A stretch of DNA of 64,000 nucleotides, from the NCBI GenBank assembly GCA_014218235.1, contig CM024760.1, forward strand, positions 141,065,245 to 141,129,244. The letters run 5' to 3'. The notes under the pieces were generated by a model. It worked only from the letters and a program-made list of their open reading frames with translations, was not told where the DNA came from and ran no database searches. Numbering within the stretch: the stretch's first letter is position 1; every line of letters starts with the position of its first letter. Source of the DNA: Colocasia esculenta. Lineage: Eukaryota; Streptophyta; Magnoliopsida; Alismatales; Araceae. Made by a program: the position numbers and the translations under genes. Positions 1 through 12,500 of the stretch are shown piece after piece.

Positions 1-340
1 AGAGCAGTGTGCCCTTACTCCAAATTCATTTACTTTGACCTCTCCTGAAGCCTTCACTACTATTTTTTTTTTAGAGTCTATTATTTCTGAGTGGGTAACA
101 TCATAGCTCCATTCTTTTCCCTCTCAGTTCGTGCCTCAGATCAAGCAAGGCTTGTTGTATAAGGTTGATCTAGGGGCCATCCCTTCAACTCCCTTTTTAG
201 AGTGCTCCTCTTTCTGTGTGAAGAGAAGACCTGTTATGGGTAGGTGGTTTGTTCCCCTTGTTGAAGGGAAGACATGTTGTTACAAGTGGTTTTTCTACCT
301 CTTCTTGGGTTGAACAGAAGGACAGTGGGTGGTGGATGTG
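1..340 (+). mobile_element. Copia-type LTR fragment, left half (element F)
   Basis: The stretch resembles the better preserved LTR end at 38312-38802. Both share phrases such as 'cttgatctaggggc' and 'gaagagaagacc' in the same order. The matching right half, including the C-rich LTR end, is at 16387-16618, so this LTR was split by element A. Roughly 50 bp present in the 38.5 kb copy are missing at the junction near 340. The short ORFs here look non-coding. The superfamily is inferred from the 'ATTCACCCCCC' LTR end, which is common in plant Ty1-copia elements. Confidence 0.55.
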
Positions 341-926
341 TAAGAACACGTTGAACATACATGAGATTTCATATATTACACATATTCACATGAAATGTAC
401 ATATCCAGTTCTGAACCAAAATCAAACTATAGAGTGCGACCTCCTAGGACAAAACCCCAAGGCACAACAGAAAGGAATTTACTATGATGGTGGTGTAGGC
501 CCGACTCCGCTACAATGCGGTCCCGAACTAGAGAGGGACGAGAACCCTCCTGCTCTCCTTCACTTGGAAGAAGAAGGGGTGAGCCTCACAAGTCACTGAC
601 TCAGTAGGGAAAACTCCCCCAAAAGCTGAGAGAACGGTAATTGTGCAATAATATAAATAAGATTTATATTCAAATAAAAGGTGATACTACCTACACATGG
701 TATTACAGCTGTAAATAAATAAACGGCAACTCACATACATGTGTACAAGCTAGAGAAGGGCACGCCACACACGAGTCATGAGAACTGGTTCCCGACACCA
801 GCCACTTCTGGACAAACCACACAAGACTACCTCTCAGTCTCGCAGCCATGGACGAAAGGTACAGCTGCCGTTCCACCACAACAAGATCAAGAACTATGGA
901 GACCAACCAACACCACTCCTGTAGGC
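341..926 (-). repeat. Element A left LTR, part 1
   Basis: The stretch is collinear with 14400-15000 of the right LTR of A, starting at the shared 'aagaacac'. The first bases of the LTR (14281-14399 in the right copy) are absent. It stops at the insertion point of element E and resumes at 8031. Confidence 0.8.
922..926. repeat. Target-site duplication of element E, left copy
   Basis: TAGGC here and CAGGC at 8031-8035 flank element E. They differ by one C-to-T change. Removing E and one copy restores the LTR sequence seen around 14990. Confidence 0.65.
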
Positions 927-1452
927 TAATAAGTATACAATTGTTATTAATAATCATGTTATTTTATTGACAAATAGTCATTAATTTCATAAAACCCATT
1001 GCCATCTCATTACAAATATGAATTGATTTAATCTCTTATATGTGTTTTATTTTCAGGTTAATGGGCTAATTAACAAGGATATGTCAATGGGCCAAGATTG
1101 GATCAAGTGTTAATGAAGAGAGACTCCAATTTTAAACCTCTTTTCTTTTCCCTCTCTTCCTTTTTTTTTTTTAATTTCAAAACTCTCTCTCTCATTTTAA
1201 AATCCATCTCTATTTTCAAAACCCTTCCCCTTAATTCTCTATTCTTTCCTCTCTTCTTGCTATCTATATTTTAAACAATCTTCACCTCTTCTCTCTCTCA
1301 TCCCTTCCCCCGCAGCTCTCTCTCCTTCTCCTCCGATCTCTTCCTCCCCCTCTCCTTCTCTTCTTCCTCTTCTTCTTCCTCCTCTTCTTTCTCCTTCTCT
1401 TTCTTCTCTCTCTCTCTGGCCCAGTCTCTCTCATCCGTAGACAAAAGCAGCA

Positions 1453-1846
1453 GTGCCACCGCCGGCGTGGCCCGCCAACACTTGCGCACTACCCACGCCC
1501 GCGCGGGTCTGCCCGCGCCTGCGCACCCCGCGCGCCGCCGTTTGCCCGTGCCCGGCTGCGTCCGAGCCTGCCCCCGCGCGCGTCGCTACGCCAACCTCGC
1601 TACCGCGCTCGTGCCCGCTTGCAGTCACCTCTGCCTCCACGCGCTTGCGCCCCGCGCCTGCCGCGTGCCCCGCCCGCGTCCGCCTTAGCCAGGCCGCCCA
1701 CACGCCACGTCCGCCCGCGCACGCGCCTGCTCGCCCACGTCCGCGTCGCCCGCCCGTGGCCCGCGGGCCTGCCTGCCCGCACGCCCGCCCGCCCGATCCC
1801 ACCACCCCGCCTGCGCCACGTGCCTGCCTGCGCGCCTGCCTCTCTT
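1453..1846. other. GC-rich island in the E 5' LTR
   Basis: About 400 bp of very GC-rich sequence made of degenerate 'cgcccgcg'-like words, set in otherwise AT-rich LTR sequence. The counterpart in the other LTR is at about 6940-7345. Both strands are open by composition alone. Confidence 0.7.
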
Positions 1847-1878
1847 CCTCTCTACGTGCATGCATGCACGTAGAGAGG
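1847..1878. repeat. Perfect 32-bp palindrome
   Basis: Each half is 16 bp (CCTCTCTACGTGCATG and its reverse complement) with no spacer. It sits exactly between the GC island and the CT microsatellite. The matching site in the other LTR (about 7342-7371) has lost perfect symmetry. Confidence 0.95.
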
Positions 1879-1879
1879 C

Positions 1880-2085
1880 GCGGCCGCCTTCTCTCTCTCT
1901 CCTCTCTCTCGTCTCTCTCATCTCTATCGCTCTCTCTCCTCTCTCGTCTCTCTCCTCTCTCTTTCGTCTCGCTCGTCTCTCTCATCACTCTTGTTCTCTC
2001 TCTCACTCTCTCTCTCTCTTCTCGTTTCTCTCACTTCTCTCTCTCCCCTCTCTCTCACGTCATATCTCTCCTCTCTCTCTCTTGA
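1880..2085. repeat. CT-rich microsatellite
   Basis: Long run of CTCTCT with interspersed CGT and CAT triplets. The counterpart in the right LTR is at 7382-7650 and is longer, which explains most of the length difference between the two LTRs. Confidence 0.9.
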
Positions 2086-2466
2086 TTTTCTATTTTATTA
2101 TTATTATTATTGTAATTGTTGGTTTATTTGTTTTAGTATAAAACATTTCTTTGCAAACTCGTTTGTTTGTTAGTAGAATTACATTTTTAATCTTGTCAAT
2201 TTTGTTTCTTCCTATCTTCATATCTCTCTTCTTATTCCTTCACTTAGATTAGATTTATTTATCAAATTAGTCTTAGGATTTAGTTCTAAAATCCTACACA
2301 CATTTTTCTAATCAAAGAAACTTAATGTTTTCAAAGTTAATAATCTTTTTCTCTGTGGATTCGACTCGGTCTCACCACTTAGCTATTGTTAAAATATTTA
2401 GTGTAGGCCGATTATTTAAGATTGATATCCACGTGTTTAACGACGCATTTGTGGGTTATCAATTTT

Positions 2467-2484
2467 TGGCGCCGTTGTGGGGGA
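2467..2484 (+). promoter_or_regulatory. Primer-binding site of element E (tRNA-Asp type)
   Basis: TGGCGCCGTTG followed by a G-run lies five bases after the LTR end. It matches the complement of the plant tRNA-Asp 3' end with about two mismatches. Athila-type elements commonly use this primer class. Confidence 0.7.
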
Positions 2485-5400
2485 ATTAGATTTTTAGTTT
2501 TGATAATCTTGGTGTCTTTTGTATATATTCATGCTAATATTTTCTTTCTTTTTGTAGGTGACAAATAATCTTGGTGTCTTGAAAAAAAAATCTGAAAATT
2601 GCAGAAAAAAAAGGTAAGTTGAGGTGAGTTTCCTTCTCTCTCACACTCTTTCTATTTGTTTTAATTTCCAAAAGGACTAGGGATTGCATTGGAGGTAAGT
2701 ACCCTTAAAACCCCCCTTAATTGACTTTCCTTTTCCAAGTTGCCATATTTAGATAATTAAAAAAAAATCATCATCATCACTTGCCCCAAATAAAAAAAGA
2801 TGCCAGGTCAAGATTAGAAATTTCCATCTTTAGGACATGCATCATTTAGATTTTCATCTTTAGGTGTTTTTCTTTTTGAAAAATTTCCTTTCTTGTCGAA
2901 GAGTGCGGGAGGCAAGGTGAGAATCTCAACTTTCTCAAAAGCATGATCATGCATTGCCATGCTTGCATAGAATCCCTTGCTTAATTTTGTGGTGTGCACA
3001 TCATGTCTAAAACATCTTAAGGGCAAGCCCATTAATAAGATAAGGTGGGGATTTCATCACCCTTCCTTGGCCCAAAAACAACCACCTTTGCACTCACTAA
3101 CCCAAGCCCAATAAAAGAAGGTAGAAACTTGACCTAGGGTTCGCTTTGAGACTTAGGCCCACTTGGGCGTGCTATCAAGTTTGGAGACTGGTGTCTAAGG
3201 CTAGAGGTTCATAGGCAAATGCCTAAGTGGACAAGTGGTTACTTAATTAGGTCCCTATGAGAGCAGAGGGAGCCTCCCACTTTCCCACCTCTTACCTGGC
3301 CAGTTAATGGGCTTGAGAGTGGATTTAAGATGGGCCTCTGTTGATTAGTGAGAAATCAAATTTTTATGTCTCAGGGAACCATAAGTGTCATAGGATTAAT
3401 TGTTTGCTAACTTATTTGAAAGAAAAAATTCAAATCTTTCAAAACAATAAAAAAATATTTTAAAAAAGGGGATTTATGTGGGTTGATAATAATGGTTATG
3501 AAATTGGCACATCAATTGGGCAAATTGGGTCAACCCATTATGGTATTCACTCTCAACCTAACCTACCTTAATCACCCAACCCTACTTACTAGGCCAATGG
3601 TTCCAAGTGGACTCAAGTCCATCATCTTCATGATCACCCAATTACAGATCACATACATGATTCAGGATGGAGGAAATATGTTGACCCACTTCACACCTCA
3701 TCTCCATCCTCTCAGGCCCATAGTACCAAGTGGGTTGACCATGCTCATTATGATAATGAGTATTCCATTCCTAGCCAATGGCCATCTCTCAACCATGATC
3801 AAGCCCTAACTGCACAAGAGTTCTCCACACCTACTCCCTATCCAAAAGTTGAACTGGGTGTCTCTCATGAAAACTTGAGTTTGTTATACCGAGATCCACA
3901 AGGAGAGGTTCAAGGACCCTTTCTAGGTAGTGAAATCATATCATGGTTTGATCAAGGGTTTTATGGTACTGATTTGCCTGTGTGTTATCAGATGCTCCAT
4001 ACGGAACAACTTTCCAACAACTTGGGTAAGTAATGTCACATTTGACACTTCAAGATCAACCTATTCTAGCCCAAGTCCAAAGCCCTCCTATTCAAAATTC
4101 TCAAAATTGGGCTTCACATTCCAACAATTCTTCTCATCAAGTCCAATGTGGAGGACAACCTTTACACTCCTAGTCACCTTACCATCAGTCTGAGTATTCT
4201 CCAAATTTCTATTCATCCCAGCTAGATTCTCAGCCCACCTACACATCTCCTGCACCAACCGATCTCCAAAAGGAAATGCTTGATCAAATGGAACAAATAA
4301 TCCTGACACAAAATCAATCCATTTCCGAGATGACAGCCCAACTAAGCCAGCTTGCTAAAGCCACCCTGCAAGTGGAAATAAAATTGGGCCAATTGTCTAG
4401 TTACTCTAATACAATGTCTGAAAATCATTCACTTGGATTTGACCACCATGCAAGCCCATGTGGTCAACTTGAGATTCTCCAACCTGAAGACACTCATATC
4501 ATTGTTGGCCTAAATAGTTTGGGGGTATTGAGGATTCATATCAGTGGGATGTTAGAACCAACATCAGCCAGGAGCAACCAGAGCAACTCAAGCCCAATCC
4601 TACCTTTCAGATGGGATGTGTTATGTGTGTTAATCTTAAGTTGGGGGGAGAAGAAAAGGAAGTGGACAAGTCAGATGATGATCAAATTATACTATTTTCC
4701 CTTCTTGAGTTTGAGGTGACTGTAACCCAAGTAAGGGATGAAGAAAAGGTGGGTGTAGAGATGGGATTGAGTGAATTTGTCAACCATTCTTCATGGTTAA
4801 GAGAGGAGTAGGAGATTGTGTCTGAAATTAACTCGGACTCAGCATCTCTTGATTTAGGGGAGGATGTGGATCTTTTACCCCTCCCTAACCTTGGCAAATC
4901 CAATATATACATGGACATGCTACCACTAGCTGATTGGTCAACTCCACTTCAACCTTTCAAGCATCATTGTGTTAAGGATCATAACCATTTCATTCCAAAT
5001 CATCATATTGTCTCTAACACAAGTCAGCCTATGGAGTTGAAACAATCCTCTGAGCATTCAACTCAATCTGACCTCAACATCATCAAAGAGGATCTGAAAA
5101 TGGAAGTTGTGGGTGAAAATGGTGAAAATAATAAAGTCCGCATTGATGTGTTCAACACATATAAAGATCTTAAGTGTACAAATGAATATTTCTTAATTGA
5201 AGATATGATCTTGAATGCCCTAATTTCTCTATCATTTATTGATCTACAAGGTACGTTTGGACCACTTGGGCCACCATGGCTAGTGATGTCTTACAAAGTA
5301 AAAATTTGGCGTCAATTGATTGGGGGTGTTACGTGAGCATGTTACCTCCATGTGTCTAGCTGAAGACATTAAACTTAGCGCTTGTTGGGAGGCAACCTAA

Positions 5401-6402
5401 TATTTTTAGGAAAATTGATTTCTATTGATTTAGTTTTTATTTTGTGTCTTAGGTGTTTGGAGTCCCACTATCCTTGGATGAAGCTATTGTGCAACTGCCC
5501 TCATGTGATCATCAGGTTGCATCTCTCTGTTCTTAACTTACGTTGGCTTTATTCTATTTCATTACTTTTATGCCATTGAGGACAATGTCATTCAAGTTGG
5601 GGGGAGAGACAAAATGTATTTCAAATTTTGGTCCCTAACATTGTGCTTCATGTTTCATATTGCATGCAAGAAATTTTTTTTTCCTAGCTTGACTCACAGT
5701 GTGTACTTATGAAAGTGGTGAGTTAAAGGGTAAGTTAACTAATTATGTTCTTAGCAGCCTCCTCAAGATACATTTGAAATTCCATTAGTACATTAAAAGA
5801 TCGTTAGGAGTATTCAGATGGATGATGAGAGTTTTACATAACATTCATGTTGATTGATTAATATTCTACACTCCTATTGAAGACCAATCGTGGGGAAAAA
5901 GCTACCTGCCTACAAATAAATATGCAAATGTAACGAAAAACATGGAAAATGCCCCTGATCTTAGTAACCGGGCCTGCTACTCCTAAGGTAAGAGTTGAGG
6001 CTCGCGTCAAACAATGAAGGAAATTGCAGCACCATGTAACAGAAAAGAAAAAAAAAGAGCATAAAAAAAGAACTAGGCAGAGTGAAAGCTACCTGTAATT
6101 CGAGGATCGAATTTAAGGAGTGTAGAGTTGATACCATCCTTGAATGATATGTAAAAAGCTCATGCATCCTCTTATTCATTTTCAAGCATTGAAAAAAAAA
6201 ACCATGAAATTTTGAGTGTATCTTGAGGAACTGTCTAATGACATGAACTGACATATTTGCCTTTGACACTCTCGACTGGAACTTGAAAGACTTATGATCA
6301 AGTATTCTCATTCTTACTTTCTTGTCAGGAAGTATGATATTTTGAACTCTTGTTAGTCTCAATTATTCACTTATGTGCATTGCTAAGGGACTAGCAATGA
6401 GT
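2485..6402 (+). other. Element E interior: gag-like remnants, no pol
   Basis: No retroelement enzyme motif is visible in any frame. Residues read from 4276 to about 4430 form a Gln/Leu/Ser-rich heptad-like stretch (…ISEMTAQLSQLAKATL…), similar in style to coiled-coil parts of Athila/Tat gag proteins. Around it the frames are broken. Short frames at 3483-3809 and 4818-5336 show no recognisable motif. Two Athila/Tat-style phrases occur at about 5380-5398 and 5573-5607. The rest holds nothing else I can name. Confidence 0.4.
5573..5607 (+). promoter_or_regulatory. Internal polypurine-like motif of Athila/Tat type
   Basis: 'ATTGAGGACAATG' is followed after a few bases by 'AAGTTGGGGGGAG'. This pairing recurs in Athila/Tat elements, where it lies upstream of the true polypurine tract. 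A second 'AAGTTGGGGGGAG' lies near 4634-4650. Confidence 0.5.
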
Positions 6403-6412
6403 AAGTTGGGGG
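6403..6412 (+). promoter_or_regulatory. Polypurine tract of element E
   Basis: AAGTTGGGGG immediately precedes the TG start of the 3' LTR at 6413, the expected place for plus-strand DNA priming. Confidence 0.75.
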
Positions 6413-8030
6413 TGATATAAGTATACAATTGTTATTGATAATCATGTTATTTTATTGACAAATAGTCATTAATTTCATAAAATCCATTGCCATCTCATTA
6501 CAAATATGAATTGATTTAATCTCTTGTATGTGTTGTATTTTCAGGTTAATAGGCTAATTAATAAGGATATGTCAATGGGCCAAGATTGGATCAAGTGTTA
6601 ATGAAGAGAGACTCCAATTTTAAACCTCTTTTCTTTTCCCTCTCTTCCTTTTTTTAAAAATTTCAAAACTCTCTCTCTCTCATTTTAAAATCCATCTCTA
6701 TTTTCAAAACCCTTCCCCTCAATTCTCTATTCTTTCCTCTCTTCTTGCTATCTATATTTTAAACAATCTTCATCTCTTCTCTCTCTCATTCCCTTCCCCT
6801 GCAGCTCTCTCTCCTTCTCCTCCGATCTCTTCCTCCCCCTCTCCTTCTCTTCTTCCTCTTCTTCTTCCTCCTCTTCTTTCTACTTCTCTTTCTTCTCTTT
6901 CTCTGGCCTGGTCTCTCTCTTCGGCAGACAGAAGCAGCAGTGCCACCACCTGCGCGGCCCGCCAGCACCTGCGCACTACCCACGCTCGCGTGCGAGTCTG
7001 CCCGTGCCTGCGCACCCCGTGCACCTGCCGTCCGCCCGCACCCACCTGCGTCCAATCCCGCCCCCGCGCGTGTCGCTACGCCAGCCTCACAACCTAACTC
7101 GTGCCCGCCTGCAGCTGCCTCTGCCTCCACGCACCTGTGCCCTGCGCCTGCCGCGTGCCCTGTCCATGTCCGCTTGAGCCAGGCCGTCCGTGCGCCACGT
7201 CCGCCCGCGCACGCACCTGCTCGCCCACGTCCGCATCGCCCGCCCGCAGCCCGCGCGCCTGCCTGCCTGCCCGCACGCCCGCCCGCGCGAGCCCGCCGCC
7301 CCGCCTACGCCACGCGCCCGATTGCGCGCCTGCCACTCTTCCACTCTACGTTCATGCATGCATGTAGAGAGGAGCGACCGCCTTCTCTCTCTCTCCTCTC
7401 GCTCGCCTCTCTCTCACCTCTCTCCTCTCTATCGCTCTCTCTCCTCTCTCATCTCTCATCTCTCTTCTCTCTCTCTCTCGTCCCTCTTCTCTCTCTCTCT
7501 CGTCTCTCTCCTCTCTCTTTCATCTCGATCGTCTCTTTGTCGTCTCTCTCATCTCTCTTGTTCTCTCTCTCTCGCTCTCTCGCTCTTCTCGTTTCTCTCA
7601 CTTCTCTCTCTCCCTTCTCTCTCACATCATATCTCTCATCTCTCTCTCTCTTGATTTTCTATTTTATTATTATTATTATTGTAACTGTTGGTTTATTTGT
7701 TTTAGTATAAAACATTTCTTTGCGAACTCGTTTGTTTGATAGTAGAATTACATTTTTAATCTTGTCAATTTCATTTCTTCCTATCTTCGTATCTCTCTTC
7801 TTATTCCTTCACTTAGATTAGATTTATTTATCAAATTAGTCTTAGGATTTAGTTCTAAAATCCTCCGCACATTTTTCTAATCAAAGAAACTTAACATTTT
7901 CAAAGTTAATAATATTTTTCTCGGTGGATTCGACTCGGTCTCACCACTTAGCTATTGTTAAAATATTTAGTGTAGGCCGATTATTTAAGATTGATATCCA
8001 CGTGTTTAACGACGCATTTGTAGGTTATCA
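6413..8030 (+). repeat. Element E 3' LTR
   Basis: It starts TGATATAAGTATAC and ends GGTTATCA. It is collinear with 927-2461, including the GC island (6940-7345), the degraded palindrome and a longer CT tract. Outside the microsatellite the two LTRs differ by only a few percent by eye. Confidence 0.9.
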
Positions 8031-9409
8031 CAGGCCCAAGCCTAGCACCTTTAGGGACTTCGGCCCGAGCTCCCTAAAGTGAGGCACTGTAAAACAGAAC
8101 TAGCTGTGGACCAGTACGTCTACTGGTGTCGGTCCCCCAACCACGAGCACGCTACAAGCGACCGAACACAACCACAACCCACGAGTCGCAGCCCATTGTC
8201 GTATTTCCCTCAGTCAAACGTACAACTCAAGCTCAGAAGTGAGGGTGTCCAGGAAGACGACACAAACCTTGACAGTACACCGTACCGGGATAAACCCTGA
8301 GCACCACGTGCTTGGCTCACAATGAACCTGGCGTATCCGACTCGAGAGGTAACCACGGAAGGCGCTTAATAACCCAACTTGCTATGCACACATATCCAAG
8401 CAAACTTGATGTTTCCAACCACGATATGAGCCAACACACCATTTACATGCTCAATATAACTTAAACAATACTGCACAGGCAATGTGCAACAGAAAACAGA
8501 CAGACTGGCCACAGAACCCAACAGCTCGGGTGGCCACATTCTAAATCACGACCAACACAGTGGACGCTATTCAAATCATGATTCGTGACAGACCAACCCG
8601 TCACCTTAAAACCTGAATTGCGACCGGACAGGTCGTCGCGTTCAAAATGCAATGTTTGGGTCTGTCGCCTTTCAGACTGAAGAACCCTACCTTGTTCTCT
8701 CATTCCGGAAATCACACAAAACAGCTATACATGATTGTAAAACATGAGTTAACCACTCACATGGTATCCTAAGCATGCTTACTACTAAATATAAGCAATT
8801 CTACAATTGAAACACCTCTAACCTAATCCACACAACCAAAACAAGGAGAAAGTTCCCCTATCGATACGAAGAACGCAAAAATGACACCGTCTCAGCGTAT
8901 CCCGCACTCCGAAGCACCTCCTCACACCGGAAGCACGCCGAAAAGCACTCCAACACCTCTGAATCACCGGAAGAACCTCCCCAGAACTCCTTGCAGCCAA
9001 ATAGTGCAACCTGCACTATTTGGCCAGGGCTGGAAGCCCAAACAAAATGCAGGCTAAATCGCGACATATCGAGCCGTCGCATTTAAAACGTGACGTACCT
9101 GGTCGTCGCAATTAAGCCCCGACTTCCTTGCATGTGCCATGCGGTGCGCATGCAGCCGTGCCCACGTAAGCGGCGATTGAATCGCGACGTAGTAGGTGGT
9201 CGCATTCATAAAGAATCAAGACGCCTGTGTTGGTCGCATTCTTAATGAGCATGCCAGAGGTCTGTTGGGCTGGGATCTTCCCACCCTCCAGCCTCACACC
9301 CTGCTACATACAGCAAAAAACACCCATGCACACACACAAACTCAACTAATGTGCCACACATTGGCCCCCAAACCCGATAAATTACGATCCATAAGATCAA
9401 GATATTACA
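8031..9409 (-). repeat. Element A left LTR, part 2
   Basis: It resumes the LTR of A after element E and starts with the 5-bp target duplication CAGGC (8031-8035). It is collinear with 15004-16386 and ends GATATTACA at 9409. It carries several copies of short CG-containing words of the type 'gtcgca' and 'gcgac' between about 8540 and 9245. Confidence 0.85.
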
Positions 9410-9440
9410 TTACTATCATCTAAAAGAAATTTTGTCCTCG
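9410..9440 (-). promoter_or_regulatory. Polypurine tract region of element A
   Basis: Read on the minus strand it contains the chromovirus-type phrase CGAGGACAAAATTTC followed by TTTTAGATGATAG, directly before the LTR. The usual G-run is weak, as it is in element C at 50282-50310. Confidence 0.6.
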
Positions 9441-9508
9441 AAATTTAGGAAGTAAGCTCAATCAATAGTTTATCACATGTAAGATTATCACCTAAAAGAA
9501 TTAAAAGC

Positions 9509-12500
9509 TTACTCAAACAAGTATGGATACATTCTGTACATCTCATCTGCCAATTTCCAGGTGTCTTCACCACCCTATCTATTCTCCCATCTGATTTTTA
9601 CTAGCTCAATGTCTTTATTTTTTAGCCTCTGTGTTCGTCGTCCTATAATCATTACTGGTTACTGGATACTTTGGCATGGACATATCCGGTTTCAAATCAT
9701 CCCGAGTATAACTAACAACCTGTGAAGGGTCTCGGATGTATCTTCTTAGCATGGAAACATGGAACACATCATGAGCATCTGTAAAATCTACTGGGAGCTC
9801 CAATCTATATGCCGTTTCACCAATTCTTTCTAGAATCTGGAATGGACCTACATATCTTGGACTTAATTTACCTTTTCTGCTGAACCTCAAAACACCTTTC
9901 GTGGGAGAAACTCTCTAGAACACATAATCACTCACTTCAAACTGTAGTGGTCTGCGTCTTGTGTCTGCATAACTCTTCTGTCTGCTTTGGGCTGTTTGAA
10001 GCTTCTCTTTGATAAACTAGACCATCTCTGCACATTGTTGCACCAATTCCAGTCCCATAACTTGCCTCTCCCCTACTTCATGCCAATTTAATGGTGTTCT
10101 ACAAGGTCTTCCATGTAGAGCTTCATACGGTGCCATCCCAATGCTTGTGTGATAACTATTGTTATAAGCAAATTCCACCATGCCCAAATGCTGCTCCCAA
10201 CTACCTCCCCAAACTAAACAATAAGCTCGTAGCATATGTTTAATGGTCTGGAATGTTCTTTTCGTTTGTCCATCTGTCTGGGGATGGTATGCTGAACTAT
10301 ACCTCAACTATGTACCAACAACTCTTTGTAAACTTCTTTAAAAACCTGAGGTGAACTTGAGATCCCTGTCTGAAATAATAGATATTGGAATTCCATGTAA
10401 TGGCACAATTCTATCCACATATAACCTTGCTAATATGTCCACTGCCCATGACATACTCACGGCTAATAATCTGCACACATTTGTCAACCTGTCAATAAAA
10501 ACCCATATTCCATTGTGACCAGATGTTGTCCTGGGCAAACCTACTACAAAATATATAGCTATGTCATCCCACTTCCCCTACAGAATGGGTAATGGCTGCA
10601 ATAAACCTCCTGGCCTTTGATGCTCTGCTTTAACCTATTAGCATACTAAACACCTTGCTATGAATTTTGCTATTTCTTTCTTCATGTTCAGCCACCAGAA
10701 ATGCTTCTTCAAGTCTTGATACATCTTTGTACTACCCGAGTGAATAGTATACCTGGATCGGTGTGCTTCTTCCAACACTTTCTGTTTCACTCCTGCTTCA
10801 CTTGGGACATATAACCTGTTTCTGAATCTGACCACACAATCATCATCAATGGTAACATCTTCCATCTTTACAATTTCAGCCAAGTTTTCATCTACTTTCT
10901 GAGCTTCTATTATCTGCCAATACAAGGATGGTTCCAATGTGTTGTTGGCTAACACTGCTCACCGCTGGCTACTTGGACCAAATAAGGAGTTCTCTGCTAT
11001 ATCTTCATATAACTTCCATTCTCTTATCATCATATGACTCATCACTACTTTTCTACTCAAACCATCTGCAACAACATTGGCCTTGCCCGGATGATATGCT
11101 AAACTAAAATTGTAGTCCTTTAAATACTCTATCCATCTGCGCTGCCTCAAATTCAAATCCTTCTGTGAGAATATATACTTTAAGCTTTTGTGATCTGTGA
11201 AAATTTCAAATCTCTCACTATACAAGTAGTGCCTCCATAGCTTTAATGCAAATACTACTGCTGCAAACTTAATTCATGTGTTGGATAATTCTCTTTATGC
11301 CGCTTCAATTATCTGGATGCATAAGCCACCGCTTTCCCATGTTGCATTAATGCTGCCCCAAGTCCTCTCCTGAAAGCATCTATGTACAACACAAAACCAC
11401 CTCGACCTGACGGTATCTCTAATATAGGTGCTGAAGTGAGCCTCTTCTTCAATTCCATAAAACTGCGCCTATAATTGGATGACCACGCAAAAGGCACTCC
11501 CTTTCTGGTAAGTCTCATCGTAGGTGCTGCAATCTTTAAGAAATCCTAAATAAACCTCCTGTAATAACCTGCCAAACCAAGGAAACTTCTAATTTCTGGC
11601 ACCGTCTTTGGTTCCTCCCACTTCATAACTGCTTCTAGCTTAATTGGGTCCACTGCAACACCCTCACCTAAAATCACATGTCCCAAAAACTGAATTTCCC
11701 TTAGCCAAAACTCACATTTACTGAATTTAGCATATAACTTGTGATCCCTCAATGTCTGCAAAGCAATTCTTAAATGAGCTGTATGTTCTTCATCTGAAGC
11801 TGAATACACTAATATATCATCTATGAATACCACAATAAATCGGTCCAAGTACGGGTGAAATATTCTATTCATCAAATTCATAAATCCTACATATGAATTG
11901 GTTAGCCCAAATGGCATAACCAGAAACTCATAGTGCCCATACCTTGTTCTAAAAGCTGTCTTGTCAATATCCTCTTCCCGAATTCTCAACTAGTGGTAAC
12001 CCGATCTCAAATCAATTTTGGAAAACACCTTTGCCGACTGTAGTTGATCAAACAAATCATCAATTCTAGGAAGTGGATACCTGTTCTTAATGTTGACCTG
12101 ATTCAACTAACGGTAGTCAATGTATATTCTAAGGCTGCCATCTTTCTTTCTAACAAATAAAACTAGTGCTCCCCATGGCGAGTGACTAGGCCAAATAAAA
12201 CCCTTTTCTAGCTACTCTTGTAACTGTTTCTTCAATTCCTTTAACTCTATAGGTGCCATCCTGTATGGTGCTTTTGAAATTAGCATACTGCCCAGCTGCA
12301 ATTCCATCATAAAATCTACCTCTCTATGCAGAGCCAACCCTGGCAACTCTTTTGGGAATATATCAACCAACTCTTTAACCACTGGTACCATTTCTACTAT
12401 CTTACCTATCTCAACCAAACTGACTGATGCTAAATATGCTACACACCCTACATTAATCAATCTCCTAGCTTTAAGTATAGAAATGATAAACTTAGAAGTG

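Larger units (their letters stand above)
927..2461 (+). repeat. Element E 5' LTR
   Basis: The LTR begins near TAATAAGTATAC, where the right copy has TGATATAAGTATAC; the terminal TG appears mutated. It ends GGTTATCA. In order it holds an AT-rich U3 with C/T tracts, a GC-rich island (about 1453-1846), a perfect 32-bp palindrome (1847-1878), a CT microsatellite (about 1880-2085) and an AT-rich end. Open frames of up to 210 residues on both strands in the island are Pro/Ala/Arg or Ser/Leu low complexity and are probably not genes. Confidence 0.85.
927..8030 (+). mobile_element. Element E: pol-less Athila/Tat-like LTR retrotransposon derivative (LARD)
   Basis: A 7.1 kb element on the plus strand with two long LTRs (927-2461 and 6413-8030). 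It has a primer-binding site resembling the tRNA-Asp 3' end and a polypurine tract. No protease, reverse transcriptase, RNase H or integrase motif is visible in the 3.95 kb interior, so it cannot have moved without enzymes from another element. Two phrases typical of Athila/Tat elements occur in the interior: 'TTGGGAGGCAACC' near 5385 and 'ATTGAGGACAATG' followed by a G-rich tract near 5575-5607. The imperfect 5-bp target duplication supports real insertion into the LTR of A. Confidence 0.8.

Noticed and set aside
1431..2085. Open frames of 191-210 residues on both strands
   Set aside because: They arise from the GC-rich island and CT microsatellite, have Pro/Ala/Arg or Ser/Leu low-complexity composition, and recur in the other LTR.
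6940..7710. 256-residue plus-strand frame
   Set aside because: Same low-complexity LTR region as in the 5' LTR; no domain.
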